Assembly (NCBI GenBank): GCA_949751835.1
Contig: CATKHK010000080.1
Span: forward strand, 145,148 to 209,147
Source: Blepharisma japonicum
Lineage: Eukaryota; Ciliophora; Heterotrichea; Heterotrichida; Blepharismidae
Direction of reading: 5' to 3'
DNA length: 64,000 nt
Below are positions 41,004 through 54,200 of this stretch, in pieces. Numbering within the stretch: position 1 is the stretch's first letter; every line of letters begins with the position of its first letter. The notes under the pieces were generated by a model that did not search any database, was not told where the DNA came from, and saw nothing but the letters and a program-made list of their open reading frames with translations. Made by a program: the position numbers and the translations under genes.

Positions 41004-42719
41004 TTAAATAGGATGCTCATCAAACTTATAAAAATCTTCAATGATTTTCATCACCCCTAAGACTTCTTCATCTTTGCTTGGATATCCAACAACCTGCAAA
41101 CAAACTGGAAGTCCTACACTGCCTTCCATAATTTCCTTGCAAGACTTAACTGCTTTGTCTCGACTTGTACTTTCATATTTGTCTTCTCCTGGCCTAACAG
41201 TCCTAATAGGAACAACTCCGCAAGGATAATCCAGCAGATTCCACACAAATGAATAAGAAAACGCTGCAGCTAAAGTTTTTGTCTTGGTGTGCTGAGGAGC
41301 TACAAGTGGCCAAATTGGACAAACTAATGCATCAATTTGCAAAGAATTCCAATAGTCGTGGAATTTGTTTTTGAAAACTGCAGAATCATTGAAAAGCTTG
41401 CAAAAGTCATGGAGTGAAATGTCACGAGGCAGTCCTACAAGTCTTGAAAGCTGCTTATGGCCAAGTAATCTCAGATACAGAGGAATCAATGTTTTCATGA
41501 ATGGAAATCTCGCTTGAAGATCTAAAACATTATAAACCCAAGATGGCTCTTCTCCTTCTAATTCTTCCCATAAGTATTTAGGGTCTCCTGCATAGGCTAT
41601 TCTTGCATATATATCTGTGCCTTCTGAAAACAGATTTCCAGCATTAAACTCTACAAGTTCATGTCCTTCAGCTTCCAATTTTTCTTTGGTTTCTCTGATA
41701 ATGTCTTTTATTACTCCAGCACATTCGAAAACTCCATTATAATCAAAATATCCTATCCTTAATTTTTTCTTCTGTGTATTTTCATATACCTCTTGGTCGA
41801 ATTTCATAGGGAACAAATAGCAATCTTTTTTCCACAGCTCTTCGTTCCACCAAGCCTTAAGAACTATTGTTAAGTCTTCCACACACCTGCCCATAGGTCC
41901 TCTTGTAGACTTTATAAGCAACTTAAAATGGTCGATTTTGTCTGGGTGGGTTTGGGCTCCTTCTTTTCCATTAGTTCTTCTTGAAGTTGGTCTAATCCCA
42001 TAAACTCCACAAAAAGCTGAGGGTATTCTTATAGAGCCTCCTATATCACTTCCAATAGCTAAGGCTGCACATCTTGCGGCCACAATTCCAGCGTCACCAC
42101 CTGAGCTCCCTCCTACAGTCCTACTTGGATCCCAAGGATTTTTGGCGACTCCATAAATATTGTTTTCTGTTTCAAACCACATCATAATCTGTAATGGGTT
42201 TCCTCTGACAAATGGTAGCCCACCTGATGCCCTTATCTGAGAAACCAAAGGATGATCAGAATTGTCAATTTTTCCAAGTCTCCTCACAAGTCCTGCAGAT
42301 GTGACGCAGCCTTTTTGAGAATAGCTGTCTTTTATGGAAATCGGAAGACCATGTAAGATGCCTCCTGGGAGGTCTTCAAGTCTATTGATGGCATCAGTGA
42401 ACATTTCTTCAGCAGTAATAGAATATTTTCTTCCTAATTCTTGAGCTCTCATAATATAGGTATTGAGAACTTGTTGGGTTGTGAGTGAGCCTGAATTGAT
42501 TGCTTCCACAATTTGATAAGCTTTCATTGAGAGTATTTTTTCTTTTATCTCAGGGTCAACATTCAGCTCAATCCATTTAGAATTTCTTTCCTTAAGTTTT
42601 GCAGCTCCTCTTTGTCGTGCTTTTCTTGCTCTGATTTTGCGAGCGGCATATTTCAATGCAAAATAGGCAATAACAACTGCAGCTGAAGCAGGAATTAACT
42701 CTTTATAGCCTATTTTCAT
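41004..42719 (-). CDS. FAAH-like amidase, copy 1
   Basis: 571 residues from the ATG at 42717-42719. An in-frame ATG at 42765-42767 would add 16 residues. An N-terminal hydrophobic helix (LIPASAAVVIAYFALKYAA) and basic stretch mirror the membrane anchor of FAAH. Amidase-signature triad: Lys in GLPISIKDS, Ser in GGSSGGDAG, nucleophile Ser in GSDIGGSIRIPS. FAAH enzymes hydrolyse fatty acid amides. Follows copy 2 on the same strand after 64 bases. All catalytic residues are intact and no TGA codon is used. Confidence 0.92.
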   Translation of the reverse strand: MKIGYKELIPASAAVVIAYFALKYAARKIRARKARQRGAAKLKERNSKWIELNVDPEIKEKILSMKAYQIVEAINSGSLTTQQVLNTYIMRAQELGRKYSITAEEMFTDAINRLEDLPGGILHGLPISIKDSYSQKGCVTSAGLVRRLGKIDNSDHPLVSQIRASGGLPFVRGNPLQIMMWFETENNIYGVAKNPWDPSRTVGGSSGGDAGIVAARCAALAIGSDIGGSIRIPSAFCGVYGIRPTSRRTNGKEGAQTHPDKIDHFKLLIKSTRGPMGRCVEDLTIVLKAWWNEELWKKDCYLFPMKFDQEVYENTQKKKLRIGYFDYNGVFECAGVIKDIIRETKEKLEAEGHELVEFNAGNLFSEGTDIYARIAYAGDPKYLWEELEGEEPSWVYNVLDLQARFPFMKTLIPLYLRLLGHKQLSRLVGLPRDISLHDFCKLFNDSAVFKNKFHDYWNSLQIDALVCPIWPLVAPQHTKTKTLAAAFSYSFVWNLLDYPCGVVPIRTVRPGEDKYESTSRDKAVKSCKEIMEGSVGLPVCLQVVGYPSKDEEVLGVMKIIEDFYKFDEHPI

Positions 42720-42783
42720 TTTATAATAAATCACCTTGAGATTATTATTAAAAAATATCTTCGCCAACCATTTATTGCATTAA

Positions 42784-44508
42784 TTATAAAGGATACTCGT
42801 GGAAATCGTAGTAATTCTCGATAATTTTCATCACGCCTAAGACTTTTTCGTCACAGCTAGGATAGCCTGCTACTTGTATTGCTACTGGCAGTCCAACACT
42901 GTCTTTCATAATTTCTTTTGCGATTTTAGCTGCACCATCATTTAATGATGTATTATAATTGTCTTCTCCTTTTTTAACCTTGCGTACAGGCACAACTCCA
43001 GCAGGAAAACTCATAATATTCCAAAAATACAAATATGAAAATGCAGGGAATAAAAATTCAGTTTTGTTATGCTGTGGGGCCACCAATGGCCATACGGGGC
43101 AAATTACACAGTCAAATCCCATTTGGTTCCAATAGTCTGTAAATTCTGACTTAAATAGACACACTTGTTCAGCGAATGCACAAAATTCTTTTAGGGTGTA
43201 AATTCTTGGTGCATTCAGTGCTTCAGCAAATTGATGATATCCTGATATAGAAAGGGCAGCTGGCTCAAACATAGATGAAATTGAGCATTCTGAGCTGATG
43301 TATTGAGGCTTGAATGGGAATGTTGGGCTTTCTCCTTGTAACTCATCCACAATAATGCTTGGGTCAATGCCAAAAAATAGTCTAGATGCATATTCAAATG
43401 CATGTGCAAAAAAGCCTGTATTCATTTCTACTAGTTCATGGCCATCATTTTTTAGCTTGTTTACCGTTTCTCTTATTACTGATTTAACAACTTCAGCACA
43501 GGGGAAAACTTGATTATCGTCAAAATATGCAATTCTGAGTTTTTTATTAGACATTTTTTCATATGATTTTGTATTGAAAGGCTTGGGAATTACATATGCA
43601 TCATATTTCCAAAAATTTTTATCCCATCATGATTTTAGGACCAAGGCTAAGTCATCAACGCATCTACCTATAGGCCCATAGGAGGTTTTTATTAAAATTT
43701 CGGTAGGCTCTTTGAGATTGGGGTGAGGGTTTGCCCAATCCCTATGTGTAGTTCTCAAAGGAGTTGGCATAAAAGAATAAACCCCACAGCAAGCTGCTGG
43801 GAAACGAATAGAGCCAGCTATATCACTTCCTATTCCAATAACTGTAGCCCTGGAAGCAACAAGTCCTGCGTCACCTCCTGAGCTTCCTCCTGTTGATCTT
43901 GTAGGGTCCCATGGGTTGACAGCAGTTCCATATATATTGTTTGTCGTTTCAAACCACATAGCCAATTGCATAGAATTACCTCTTACAAATGGAATAGCGC
44001 CCTGTCTTCTTAATTGCAGGACCAATATATTGTCATATGGATCTTTATGGTCAAGTCTCCAAGCAACTCCAGTTGTGGACTGGCAGCCATCCTGAAATAG
44101 CTCATCCTTTATTGATATAGGGACACCTTTTAATAGTCCATCAGGCAAGTTTATAGTCCTTCTTGACGCATCCTCAAAGACCTCTTCTGCTGTTAAATTT
44201 AGGCGTCTGCCTATATCTCGAGCTCTTTCTATATAGGTTGATAAAATGTCATCGGGTGTTAACTCATTGTTGTTTACTGCTTGAACCAATTGAGCAGCAT
44301 TTAAATTAAGAATTTTATCTCTTTTGGGAAAGTCGACATTTTTTGGTACAAAGGCTTTGCAGTTCCTAGAAAGCAATTTATTTTTGCCTTTATTCTTCAT
44401 TTTTGATTGTTTTATGAGGCTCATGCCAATATCTAAGACTGAATAAAGAGCAAAGCCTCCAAGGATAGCAATCGGGATTTTTTCATTTAAATTGAAATTT
44501 TCAGCCAT
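42784..44508 (-). CDS. FAAH-like amidase, copy 2
   Basis: 574 residues; TGA=Trp at 43627-43629. Same layout as copy 1: N-terminal hydrophobic stretch (PIAILGGFALYSVLDIGMSL), Lys in GVPISIKDE, Ser in GGSSGGDAG and nucleophile Ser in GSDIAGSIRFP. C-terminal part (ICPVWPLVAPQHNKT, SVGLPVAIQVAGYPS) matches copy 1 closely, showing a tandem duplication. The middle region differs most, suggesting a different acyl chain preference, but this is not testable from sequence alone. Confidence 0.92.
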
Positions 44509-45012
44509 TAATTTATATTTTAAATATGGATAATTGAAAGGTTAGATATTTTAAAAAATTAAATAGATCAATTTTCTGTTATTGAAATTGAAATTTATCT
44601 AAGTCAAATTTCATGATGATGTGGATATTGGTAATGTATTAATTTCCTAGTGAATGCTTAGTTAAACTAAAGAAATTAGATATATTTATATTGAATTCTT
44701 TTAAAACAAAAATTTAAAGCACTTATTGGTACCTTTTATTAGATATAGAAACCAGATAGTTTCTTTATCCAAAAATCTAATTTAATTAAAAATTAAGAAA
44801 ATTCCAAAGATCCACGCGAGATTCCCATTTTAAGTAATGAAATAAATGAGTTAATTAGTTCTAGCTCTCTAAAGTTTATTTAATACGCATTTGGTTATCT
44901 CTCAATCTATTAATTAATTTTATAATTTATTAAAAGAATTGTTCATTTAAACTTTAGCGCCTACTTTTATAGAATGCAACTTTTATATGCTAATTTACCT
45001 CATCATATATAA
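44509..45012. other. Intergenic, divergent promoter region
   Basis: 504 AT-rich bases between divergent genes. No RNA gene or repeat recognised. Confidence 0.5.
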
Positions 45013-45918
45013 ATGGAAAACTCATCTTTTCTTTTTGCTCAAATTTTAACTACAGTCATATATAATTCAACTACATCAAGGAAAACCATTAAAAAAGAAT
45101 TCCCTGATATCCCAGTTAATCCAGCTCGCTCTTATTACAACAACGGAATAATTTTATCAGGTGGATTTTTAAAAGGAAATCCATCAAAATCTGTTTATTT
45201 TTTAGACTTCACAAATTTATCATATATCGGGGATCTTCTTACCTCACGCGTTTATCATTCTCAACTGCTTGTCAACGGGAAACTATATGTCCTTGGCGGT
45301 TGTGTAGCAAACAATGTGAGTGTCGCTTATTTTGAGTCTTTCGACATTTTATCCAAAAAATCCACATATCTCCCCAGCATTCCTTATACAACCAAGCTCC
45401 AATGCAATTGTTGCCTCAATGATGTTATTTATGTATTCGGAGGGGATCACGACGAAGCCATAAAAACAATAGCAGCTTATTCAATTGAAACACAAGTCTG
45501 AAGAATTATTCCAGTGAATTATTCACGCATTAAAGGTGGGATTTGTGTTCCAATAGATTCTAGAAATATTTTTGTTTTCGGAGGATGACAGAAAACTTCT
45601 ATATATAATCATCAAAGATTTATTTTTGATACAAAAAATGAAATACTTTTTGATGTGAGATTTCCAATTGAAGCAGAAGTTTATTCTTCTTATTGGCTAG
45701 AAGGTAGCAGATTATCATTAAGCGATGAGCTAGGAAGAAGAAGGATAATTTATATTGATGAATTAAAATGAGAAACTTTGTGTGAAGAAGGAAAATCATT
45801 GTGAAAAGAAAGAAAAGGAATCATTTATATGCATAAATATTGCAAACAGAAGAAAATTCATCATGTTTTGACAATTTTACCTTTTAGTTTATTTAAAGAA
45901 ATTGCGCTGTTTTTGTAA
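45013..45918 (+). CDS. Kelch-repeat protein
   Basis: 301 residues; four TGA=Trp codons (45499-45501, 45586-45588, 45769-45771, 45802-45804). Blades show the kelch pattern of Gly-Gly followed by aromatic residues: NNGIILSGGFLKG, VNGKLYVLGGCVANN, NDVIYVFGGDHDEA and RNIFVFGGWQKTS. Only about five blades are clear, so the propeller may be short or its last blades too diverged to see. No B-box or other domain. Likely a protein-interaction adaptor. Confidence 0.82.
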
Positions 45919-46599
45919 TATTTCGAGTTAATTGTGAAATAATTATTTATTATTAGAAATAATATAAGATTTTTCATAATTAATTTTGAGTTTTAAGTCT
46001 GAAATATAACATGGTACTTTTTTCAGCATCACCTGCAGTAAACCATTCTTAAATAATTAATTAGCATAATAATCATTTTATATTATCAATGGAATTAATT
46101 TTTATTAAGTATAACCCTGCTAATTTAGCTTTACTCATAGTATCCCTTAAGTTATACCTATAAAATCGAGCTACCTCATCTTATTTATAAAATCAAATGA
46201 ATATAGCGTATCTATTTTTTGATTCATGTAGAGAAACGATCTGAAAAATGTGCTGAAAATAGCAAATTCTATTTTTATAACTATTTTCGTTCAACTTCAG
46301 AATAAGTTATATTTTTTTTTGTCATAAAGATGGTGTTTTCATTATCATCGTGTCATTTCAACCCTACTTACCCCTTCACATCGATCTAAGCGGGCTCTGA
46401 ACCATAATATTTTTTATTATATTGGCTTCTAATGAAAATAAATTAAATCTCAAAATTTGGTACTGAAATTTGGGGGTAAATTTGGGGTAAATTGGTTTAA
46501 CCTGATAATTGATGAAATATCATTTATGAAATTTAAGACTAAGTAGAAAAAATTTAAGGCTTAAAATAGTTGATTATTAAATTAATAAGCCAAATACCA
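45919..46599. other. Intergenic region between convergent genes
   Basis: 681 AT-rich bases with stops in all frames. A slightly GC-richer patch near 46350-46400 (CAACCCTACTTACCCCTTC) has no recognised feature. Confidence 0.5.
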
Positions 46600-47877
46600 T
46601 TATTTTTCATTTGCCTTAAGTTCAACCATGACTTTTCTAATTAAATCAAATTTATAGTACCTGAAATAGTTTGATCTATCATAAACATAAAATTCTCCTA
46701 TGTATATTCCACCTTTATTATAAGAACAGTATATTTGGCCAGGATTATCACTCTTGATTATAGATTTTGCAATTGGTTTTCAAGAATATTCATTCCTAAC
46801 CTCACTTTCATAAACCATTCCACGGCACTCAATTAAATACAATCTATCAGCATTTATCAGAAGCTTTTTTCTCTGCTCTCCAAAACCATAAGGGATTGTT
46901 GAGAAAGAATCCATATCAATTGAGTACAACAATAGATTCTGATTTTTATATCCAGCGACCAATATATTTCCATTGAAAATCATGCTACTTACACAAAAAT
47001 CAGCTTTTTGCATTGGAGTGAGCTTAATTCAGCGATTTTTATCAAAATCAAATCTTTCTGACAGAGCAGCGTCAAACATTACATTATATCTTCCTCCAAA
47101 ACAATAGACATTTTTATTGAAATAAATAGCTGATGAGTTATAGCAAGGCGTCCCAGATGGCAGCACTCGAAACTTATAATTTTTATCAATTATTAATGTA
47201 ATCCCAGAGACTGGGCTTTCTTTTCCAAAACAGAATAATTCACCATTTGGAAGCTGGGCTATGCAAGTACTCTCATATAATATTTGAGGGATATCCAGTG
47301 CTGTTTCTCTTTCTATTTCTAGTTCAGTATTATAAGCAATTAAACTGTTTCTACAGTTATTGTCTATTTTAGAGCCAAAAAAGTTAGATCTATAGTCGTT
47401 ATACGTTTTAATAAGATGAAGAGATGTGGTTTGATGGTAAGCGGTGATATAATTATTATAAGCTTCATTTAATTCTAAGTCAGATGGAGCAATCAAGCTC
47501 TCATATTCTGAACAAATTTTTCTAAAATCTCGCTCTTTTTCGGGGTTACTAGCACTGTTTATCATTGCAGATGCTTTGAATTTCAGCTCTTGAGAGGAAA
47601 TTCCATTCTGAGCTTGCTCTGGTAAAATTTTGATTATAGGATGATGCCTATTTTCTTGCTTTTCTGTTATGAGCTGTTCCGAGCACTTTATAAGCTCTTT
47701 TATGCTCTTCTCAATATCCTTAATTAAGCCATAAACGGAATTTTTTATTTCTTCAAGCATAGCAATATCATTTTCTCTCGAACCAGTACCTCTCCAGTGC
47801 TTTTCAATTAATTTGTCTATATCTGAAAGTCTGACTAGAAAAGCTTCTAGTTGTCTATTGATTAAACAATTAGTCAT
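46600..47877 (-). CDS. Coiled-coil and kelch-like protein
   Basis: 425 residues; TGA=Trp at 47029-47031 and 46780-46782. Residues 1-160 are helical with coiled-coil character (LEEIKNSVYGLIKDIEKSIK; ELIKCSEQLITEKQENRHHP). The C-terminal half has kelch-like strands (NGELFCFGKESPVSG, FNKNVYCFGGRYNVMF, NGNILVAGYKNQNLL, GQIYCSYNKGGIYIGEFY). It resembles the B-box/kelch protein at 9160 without the fingers. Convergent with the kelch gene at 45013, so the two may share ancestry. Confidence 0.8.
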
Positions 47878-48235
47878 TGCTAATTAAATAAATTCTACAA
47901 CATTTTTCTCATTTTAAAAATTATTGTAATGTATCTCATTTCTATATTGATCGATAAAATTTATAAATAGAAAATTTCTTATGACTGTCGGCATATTTAT
48001 AAATCTTCGATTGATATATTCTGCCATACTTTGAAAACATAAATTTAATTAATCCTATTTAATAATCATTTCACGTACCGAAAATTTTACATACGAAGAG
48101 ATAAATTGGCTATAGAGCTCATTATAATTATAAGAAGCTGCTATTTCTGATTATTTCGTTAATACTGAAAGCATATGAACTTGGCATTTTATCTTAATAT
48201 TTTCTATTTTAGAAATTGATAAATGAGAAGCCTAT
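47878..48235. other. Spacer downstream of giant gene A
   Basis: About 48060-48235 matches the 3' flank of gene B (56285-56439), including CATAGAGCTCATTATA-like and GATAAATGAGAAGCC sequences, so the duplication took the 3' flank along. No gene seen. Confidence 0.6.
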
Positions 48236-51200
48236 TTATGAATATTTAAGCATATCTTTTTTCTTTGCTAATACTTCCTGCCTCTTCAACCCTTTCTTTC
48301 TTTTATTAAGCATCTCTTGTCTCCACTTGAAGTTCCATTTCTCTCTCAGTTTGATTTCAATTTTCTTGTTTTTTGGAATAATAACATTTTTCCATATATT
48401 CAGCCGCTTAATTGATGCCTCAACTTCTTGAATTGATTTTTCTATTATATCGACTGAGTCTAAATCTGGTGAAGTTATGAAATCTTTGATATTGCAAAAA
48501 ACTGATAAAAGCCAATTCATTTGCTTTAGCAAATAATGGAAATCCAGTGGCTTTTTTAAAGTTTCTTTATAAATGCATTCGTTGATTTCTGTTTGATATT
48601 TTTCGATGAGAGAGATAATGAGTAAATAATTTTTTGATTTTTCCCAATCTGTTTTAAGCGCTTTGATATCTTTAACTTTAGAAGATAGGGATGAAAATAA
48701 AACTAGCTGTGAAACAGTAGGATTTTGAAGTTTTTTTCTGTGTGTTTTTAGTTTTCTTAATTTATAGACTTGCTCATGATGTATCGCAAAAAGCTTCATT
48801 TCAGAAATCCAAGATGTATTATGTTTTATCAAGCTTTCTTCTTCACTTATCATATCTTGATGAGTGACAAGAATTTCACCATCTTTTGGAGGTAATGCCA
48901 GATTAATTGCTTGATATTCTTCAAGAACTTCAAAATTGGCTATTTGCATTATTTCATGAATTTCACTGGTTATTCCTATTAGTTCGAATTCTCTATTTAA
49001 TTGCATTTTCATCATTGATTCAAATAAATTACTTGGAGACCCATAGCGAATGATTATTGGCAAAAATTCATATATCCTTCAGGCAAATTTTAATTTTGAT
49101 TTTGATTTTGAGACTATGACAGATTTATTAATTTCACTTAGAGTTTTTACTGTCCATTCAAAAAGCTCAGCAGCAATTGAAGATCTTTTTCCCTTACTAA
49201 TGCCCTTAAATATTGCTTCATTTCGGTTCATTTTTGTATTTTTGGGGAAATACTTATAATGGACTTTAGATAATTTTACAGGCTTACACAAAGAAATAGC
49301 CCAACAGACCACAGCTTTTTCAATTAGATTAATGACTTGCTTAATTTCCATTTCAAAGAATTGAGCATGGAATAAAGATAAAATTGATGTAGAAATATCT
49401 TCAAAGGCTCCTTGTTCGAAATAGAAGTCAATATCCAAATAAGCGAAAGCATACTGATAAAATGAATGACTTTTAAACACTTTTTCATTCGAAGATGATA
49501 TGATTGGCTTAACTCTTTGCTTTAGCATCTCATGGAAATAGCAAGAGTATCCTAAGAGTTTGCAGAGCTGATATGAATTAAGTAGTTTTTCTACAATCTC
49601 AGCTGAATCATGAGTTTTTTCTGATAAGTTCATCAATAATTGTGCATGTCAAAGCAGCGCATGTTTCGCTATCTTTGTTATCTTGATCTCATCTTCAGGA
49701 ATAGATCAACATTTTTCTATAATTAAATTCATCATACTATCTTTATTTTCTGTGGAGTTTTCTTTATGCTTTTTAATCTCTTTTTCTAGGAATGCTATTT
49801 CTTTTTTATTTTGCTCTTTTATAAAATCTCGTGATATTCTGTATCCTTCTGCAAGACTAAGAATTTTTTCTAAACCATTCAGCTGATATTTCAATTCCGA
49901 TGAAAAGTTTTTTTCAAGCTTGTAAGGGTTACCATTAATATGGGAGTTAATGAAGTCAATCATCCAGCGCTCTCCATAATTATTTGATAATGTGCAAACT
50001 GTAGCAGGAAGAATGAAATTTCTTAATCATTCTATAGAAGTGAGTGAGCTAACAATTTCTTTAGAAAACACATTCACAATATTTTTTATTGGGAGAATTA
50101 AAAATTGCCCTTCAATGTCGGCAACATATACTTTTTCAATATCTGGAAGTTTCATAGATTTCAGCAAAATATTGGTTTTATGAAGCAGTACATGTGATAA
50201 ATGAGGAAGCACCATTGTCACTGGCGCTGAAATTAACTGGCGAATCCCAAGTGGAGCCAATAATGCAAAAATCAGGGTTGAGTAATGGGTATTAAGATTT
50301 CGATTATTTACGCATAGCAATTTTACAACCATACTCGATATAAGCAAAATTTCTTCAAAGTCTTCATATGATAAATTTTGTAAGAAAGATTTTAAAGAAG
50401 GTTGATATCTAGTTCCAATCAATAATTGAGTAAAAAATGATAGAGCATCCCAAGCTCTTAATTCACTCATAACTGTTTTAAAAGTTTTACCTTGAAGCAC
50501 ATCTTTAATTAATCCAATTCTCTGTCTCAAGTAATTTATAAATAAAGACTCATCCTTATTATTTATGAATTTCCACAAAATTTCATTAAACACAAAATAC
50601 TCAGGGAAACTAGGCATTTCTCCCAAAGAAGCTTCAAAGTTAGATCTTTGAGTAACTAAATGGAGTGCATTAAGATTACAAACAACTGAATCTAACGCAA
50701 TTTTCGCAGCTTTCACTTCTTCTTCGTTAGAAGGGGTAACGAAAGGAAGTCAAGAGAAATTTTCTTCATTAATTTTTGCTAAGCCATCAGGATTTTCAAA
50801 TGTTAAATAAATATGTTTGAAATTTTTATAATCCATAAATGAAGATGCCACTGCTAAAGAATTTTCTCTGTCCATCATATAAACAGTTTTCTTCCAGTAT
50901 CCTAATAAAATCAGCCCTCTGAATGATTCAATTCCTAGATTTCTCCCATCAAAAAATCTTTTCAGTGCTAAATATTCAGGGTTAATCATTTCTAGTACAT
51001 TATGAATAGCTGCATAGGCGATAGTTGCTCTTTGTAATTGCGCTTTCATAAAAAATGGCTTTTTTATATGATGTGGCTTTAATATAGAATTATTGGAATA
51101 TTTAAATGCTAGTGACACCACATATCTGCCTAGCCTTCCTTCTAAATGGTATCTATTGCATACAAAAAGACACATTTTATACATCCCGAAGTCCTCTAAA

Positions 51201-54200
51201 GTATCCAATATAATTCCTAATAGTTCAGGAGAAATTTCATCAAGGTCAACTAAGGATGCCAATTCTCATGACTCAGCGATTTCTTGAGTACTTACAAGAG
51301 ATTCTGCTGATTTGAAAGCTTTTAGGAACGAAGACACATCAGTAGAAAACATGCCGACATATTCAATTATTTTTCGCATAGCTTGGTCTTCAATGAAAAT
51401 ATCAGTTTTGGTGTTAATAAGTTTTCCACCTTGATTGAGAGCTGCAGCATGGACATTGTCGATAATCGAATAGTCAGAGAGGACAGTGCCTTCTTTATTG
51501 ATGGTCGAACCTAAAGAGTCTATAACAGAGCCTGAGTCCGATTGAAGCCATTCGTCCTCAGGGTCGATGTCTTGCAAAACTTCATATATTTGGTCATCAT
51601 CTTTTATTATACTGAAACTGTCAGCTGATGAGTTTTCTAGCAAAGTGAAGGATGAATTGGATTCTTGAATTAATGAAAAAGACTCTTCTGGCTGTGGTGA
51701 TTTTAATGAAGACTCTTCTTTTTCTTCTTCTTCTTTTTCTTCTTCGCTTTCTTCTTTTTCTTTTTCTTCTTCACTTTCTTCTGCCTTTTCTTGTTCTTCA
51801 GGAATAATATTTTTATCTTCTTGAACTATTCTATTTATATATTGTGTGTCCTTATCCACAGTTGGCAGAATCTTTGGAATCAACGCTTCTAGAGCTATAG
51901 GGACATATTTTTTAATAAATTTCTTTCTTTCTTCATCTGTCATGCAATCTCTACACTTATATATGCAATGCACCAATTTATCTCATTTTCTGCCGCACCT
52001 ATAAGCATCTATAGCTCTAATATATTCAAATTTTTCAGCAAATATATTTCCTGCAGGCTCGTAACGTCCACAAGCTAAATATGCTTCTGCAGCCTGATTA
52101 TTGAGCCCGATGCTTTGGTAAATATCAGCTGCCTTTTCATTTTCTTTTGCTGAAGCAAAACACCTTGCAGCCTCCTTTAGCATAATTTTCCTCTCATTTT
52201 CCTCAATTTCAGAAAGGCTTAAAAAGTCATTCCCTGCTGAAATAAAATCATTTCTTGCTTTTTCTAGCATTTCACTTTTTTGATTCTTTCAATTTCTGCT
52301 GCTAGTGTTTCTTGCCTTTTTTCCTTCTGCAACAATAAGAAGCTCAGAGGCCTGAGTAGCTTTAAGATAAGCCAAAGCTTTTTGCTCTAATATAATATTG
52401 TCAGCTGCCCTAAAACACTTAACAGCTTGCTCATAGAACTTGTGGGACATCATTCTAAGTCCTTGCTCTGTTCATTCTTCTTTAGTAGAGGATTTTGCAA
52501 AGGTTTGGAATATGGAGCCTTGTAGCTCTTCAGAAGTTTGGAATGAAGAAGAGCCTATTTTCTGCCAGAAACTTTGCATTTTTTCTCTTGTTTCAGGCTG
52601 GTCATCATATACAATCAATCTGACTTTTGATCTCGTGATGGCTACATAAAGCTGTTTTAGTTCAGTACATAATAGTGAGTATTTTTTTATATTTATAGCC
52701 TTGCTACATGATAACTTAAGGGTTTGGTTTTCTAGATCTTCTAAACTGCTTGGCTTATAATTTGGGTCATCTTGAATTTTTCCAATATAATCCAAAGCTT
52801 TTCAATTTTTTATTGGCATTTCAGAGTCTGTAAAGAAATTATAGAGGATGACATCATCAAACTCTAAACCTTTGGCTTCATAAACAGTCAAGCAAAGAGC
52901 TGATTTTAGTAACCTGTGAAGCTTCAATTTGGATTCTTGGTTTCTTACAATAATTACTTGGTTGCAGCCAAATTGAATATTTGAAGCTTGAGAGTTTTCA
53001 TTGTTGGAAGATAAAAGGTCCAATAAATCTTCTGGGCTATTACTATTGATAATAATAGGATGAGGACCATTTTTTAAGCTTTTTTCTTTTCCCATTTTGT
53101 CTATAGTGGCTGGGAATAAGGTTTCTAGTAGCGCCACAACTGAATTGGAAAGTTCTAGGATTTGATTATTAGACCTGAAATTTATAGTAAGTTGTACCAC
53201 TTTAGGAGCAAGTATAGAAGACTCATAATACAAGGTTTTTAAGTCACAAAACCTGAAGCCAACACCTTTGGCTATTGTTTGTGCAGTGTCTCCTGAGAAG
53301 AATAATTTTTGGCCTGTAACCTGAAGCAGCAAAGTCAGCGTGGCAGATGTTAAATCTTGGACTTCATCAACCATCATATAGTGGATTGGAATTCCTTTAT
53401 ACCCATGGTAATGAATTTCGCACAAAATGTAATTCACTAAGTCCTGAAAATCATAGCCGCGAACGCTTCTTTTCCACTCCTCATAAGCAAGGAAAGCTTT
53501 GTAAATTTCTATTTTTTCCTCTTGTGATAACATTGATGATTTTTTACTTAAAAGAAGATATTCATCTTTTGTGAGGTAAAAGCCTCTAGATAAGTATGAC
53601 TGTGGGCTACCTTTTATATAAGCTGAAATTTCTGTCCACAAAACCAAAGGTGAAAATTTATCACGGCATGGTAAATTTGGCCAAAATTTTTCAGAAAAAG
53701 CTTTAAAATCAATTTCCCAGCTTCTTATTTGTCTTTGATTATCGCAAGATTTTGGTTCATAAGATTTGCTGCCTTCTTCAACAAGAAGATTTTCATCAAA
53801 ATCTGAGACGTCGCTTATAGATTGAGACTGCTCCCTTCTTTTCTTCTTATAGGCTTTTCCGATTTCGAGAGTGCCCATCAGTTCATTATGCCACTCAAAA
53901 TTTGAAGAAGACCCAATTACTCTTCCAAATTTGTCCCTCGTGAAAAATGGTCTTTCTAAGCTTCCATCAATCATTAAAACAAATTTCCTAATAGTTGCAA
54001 ATAACGGAAAATCTTCGTCTGTAAGCAATTTCATAGAATGAGGGCCCGAATTTATCTCTTCTTCCATTTCTTCAGCTTGTGAAAGCTCAGAGACTTGCCT
54101 TTCTAGCTTGATTTCTTCTATTATTTTTTCTTTCTTAAAGCCTTGCCTTGCTGCTTTCTCTTTGGCTTTTAGACCATCTTTGATTAATTTATTGAGTTTT

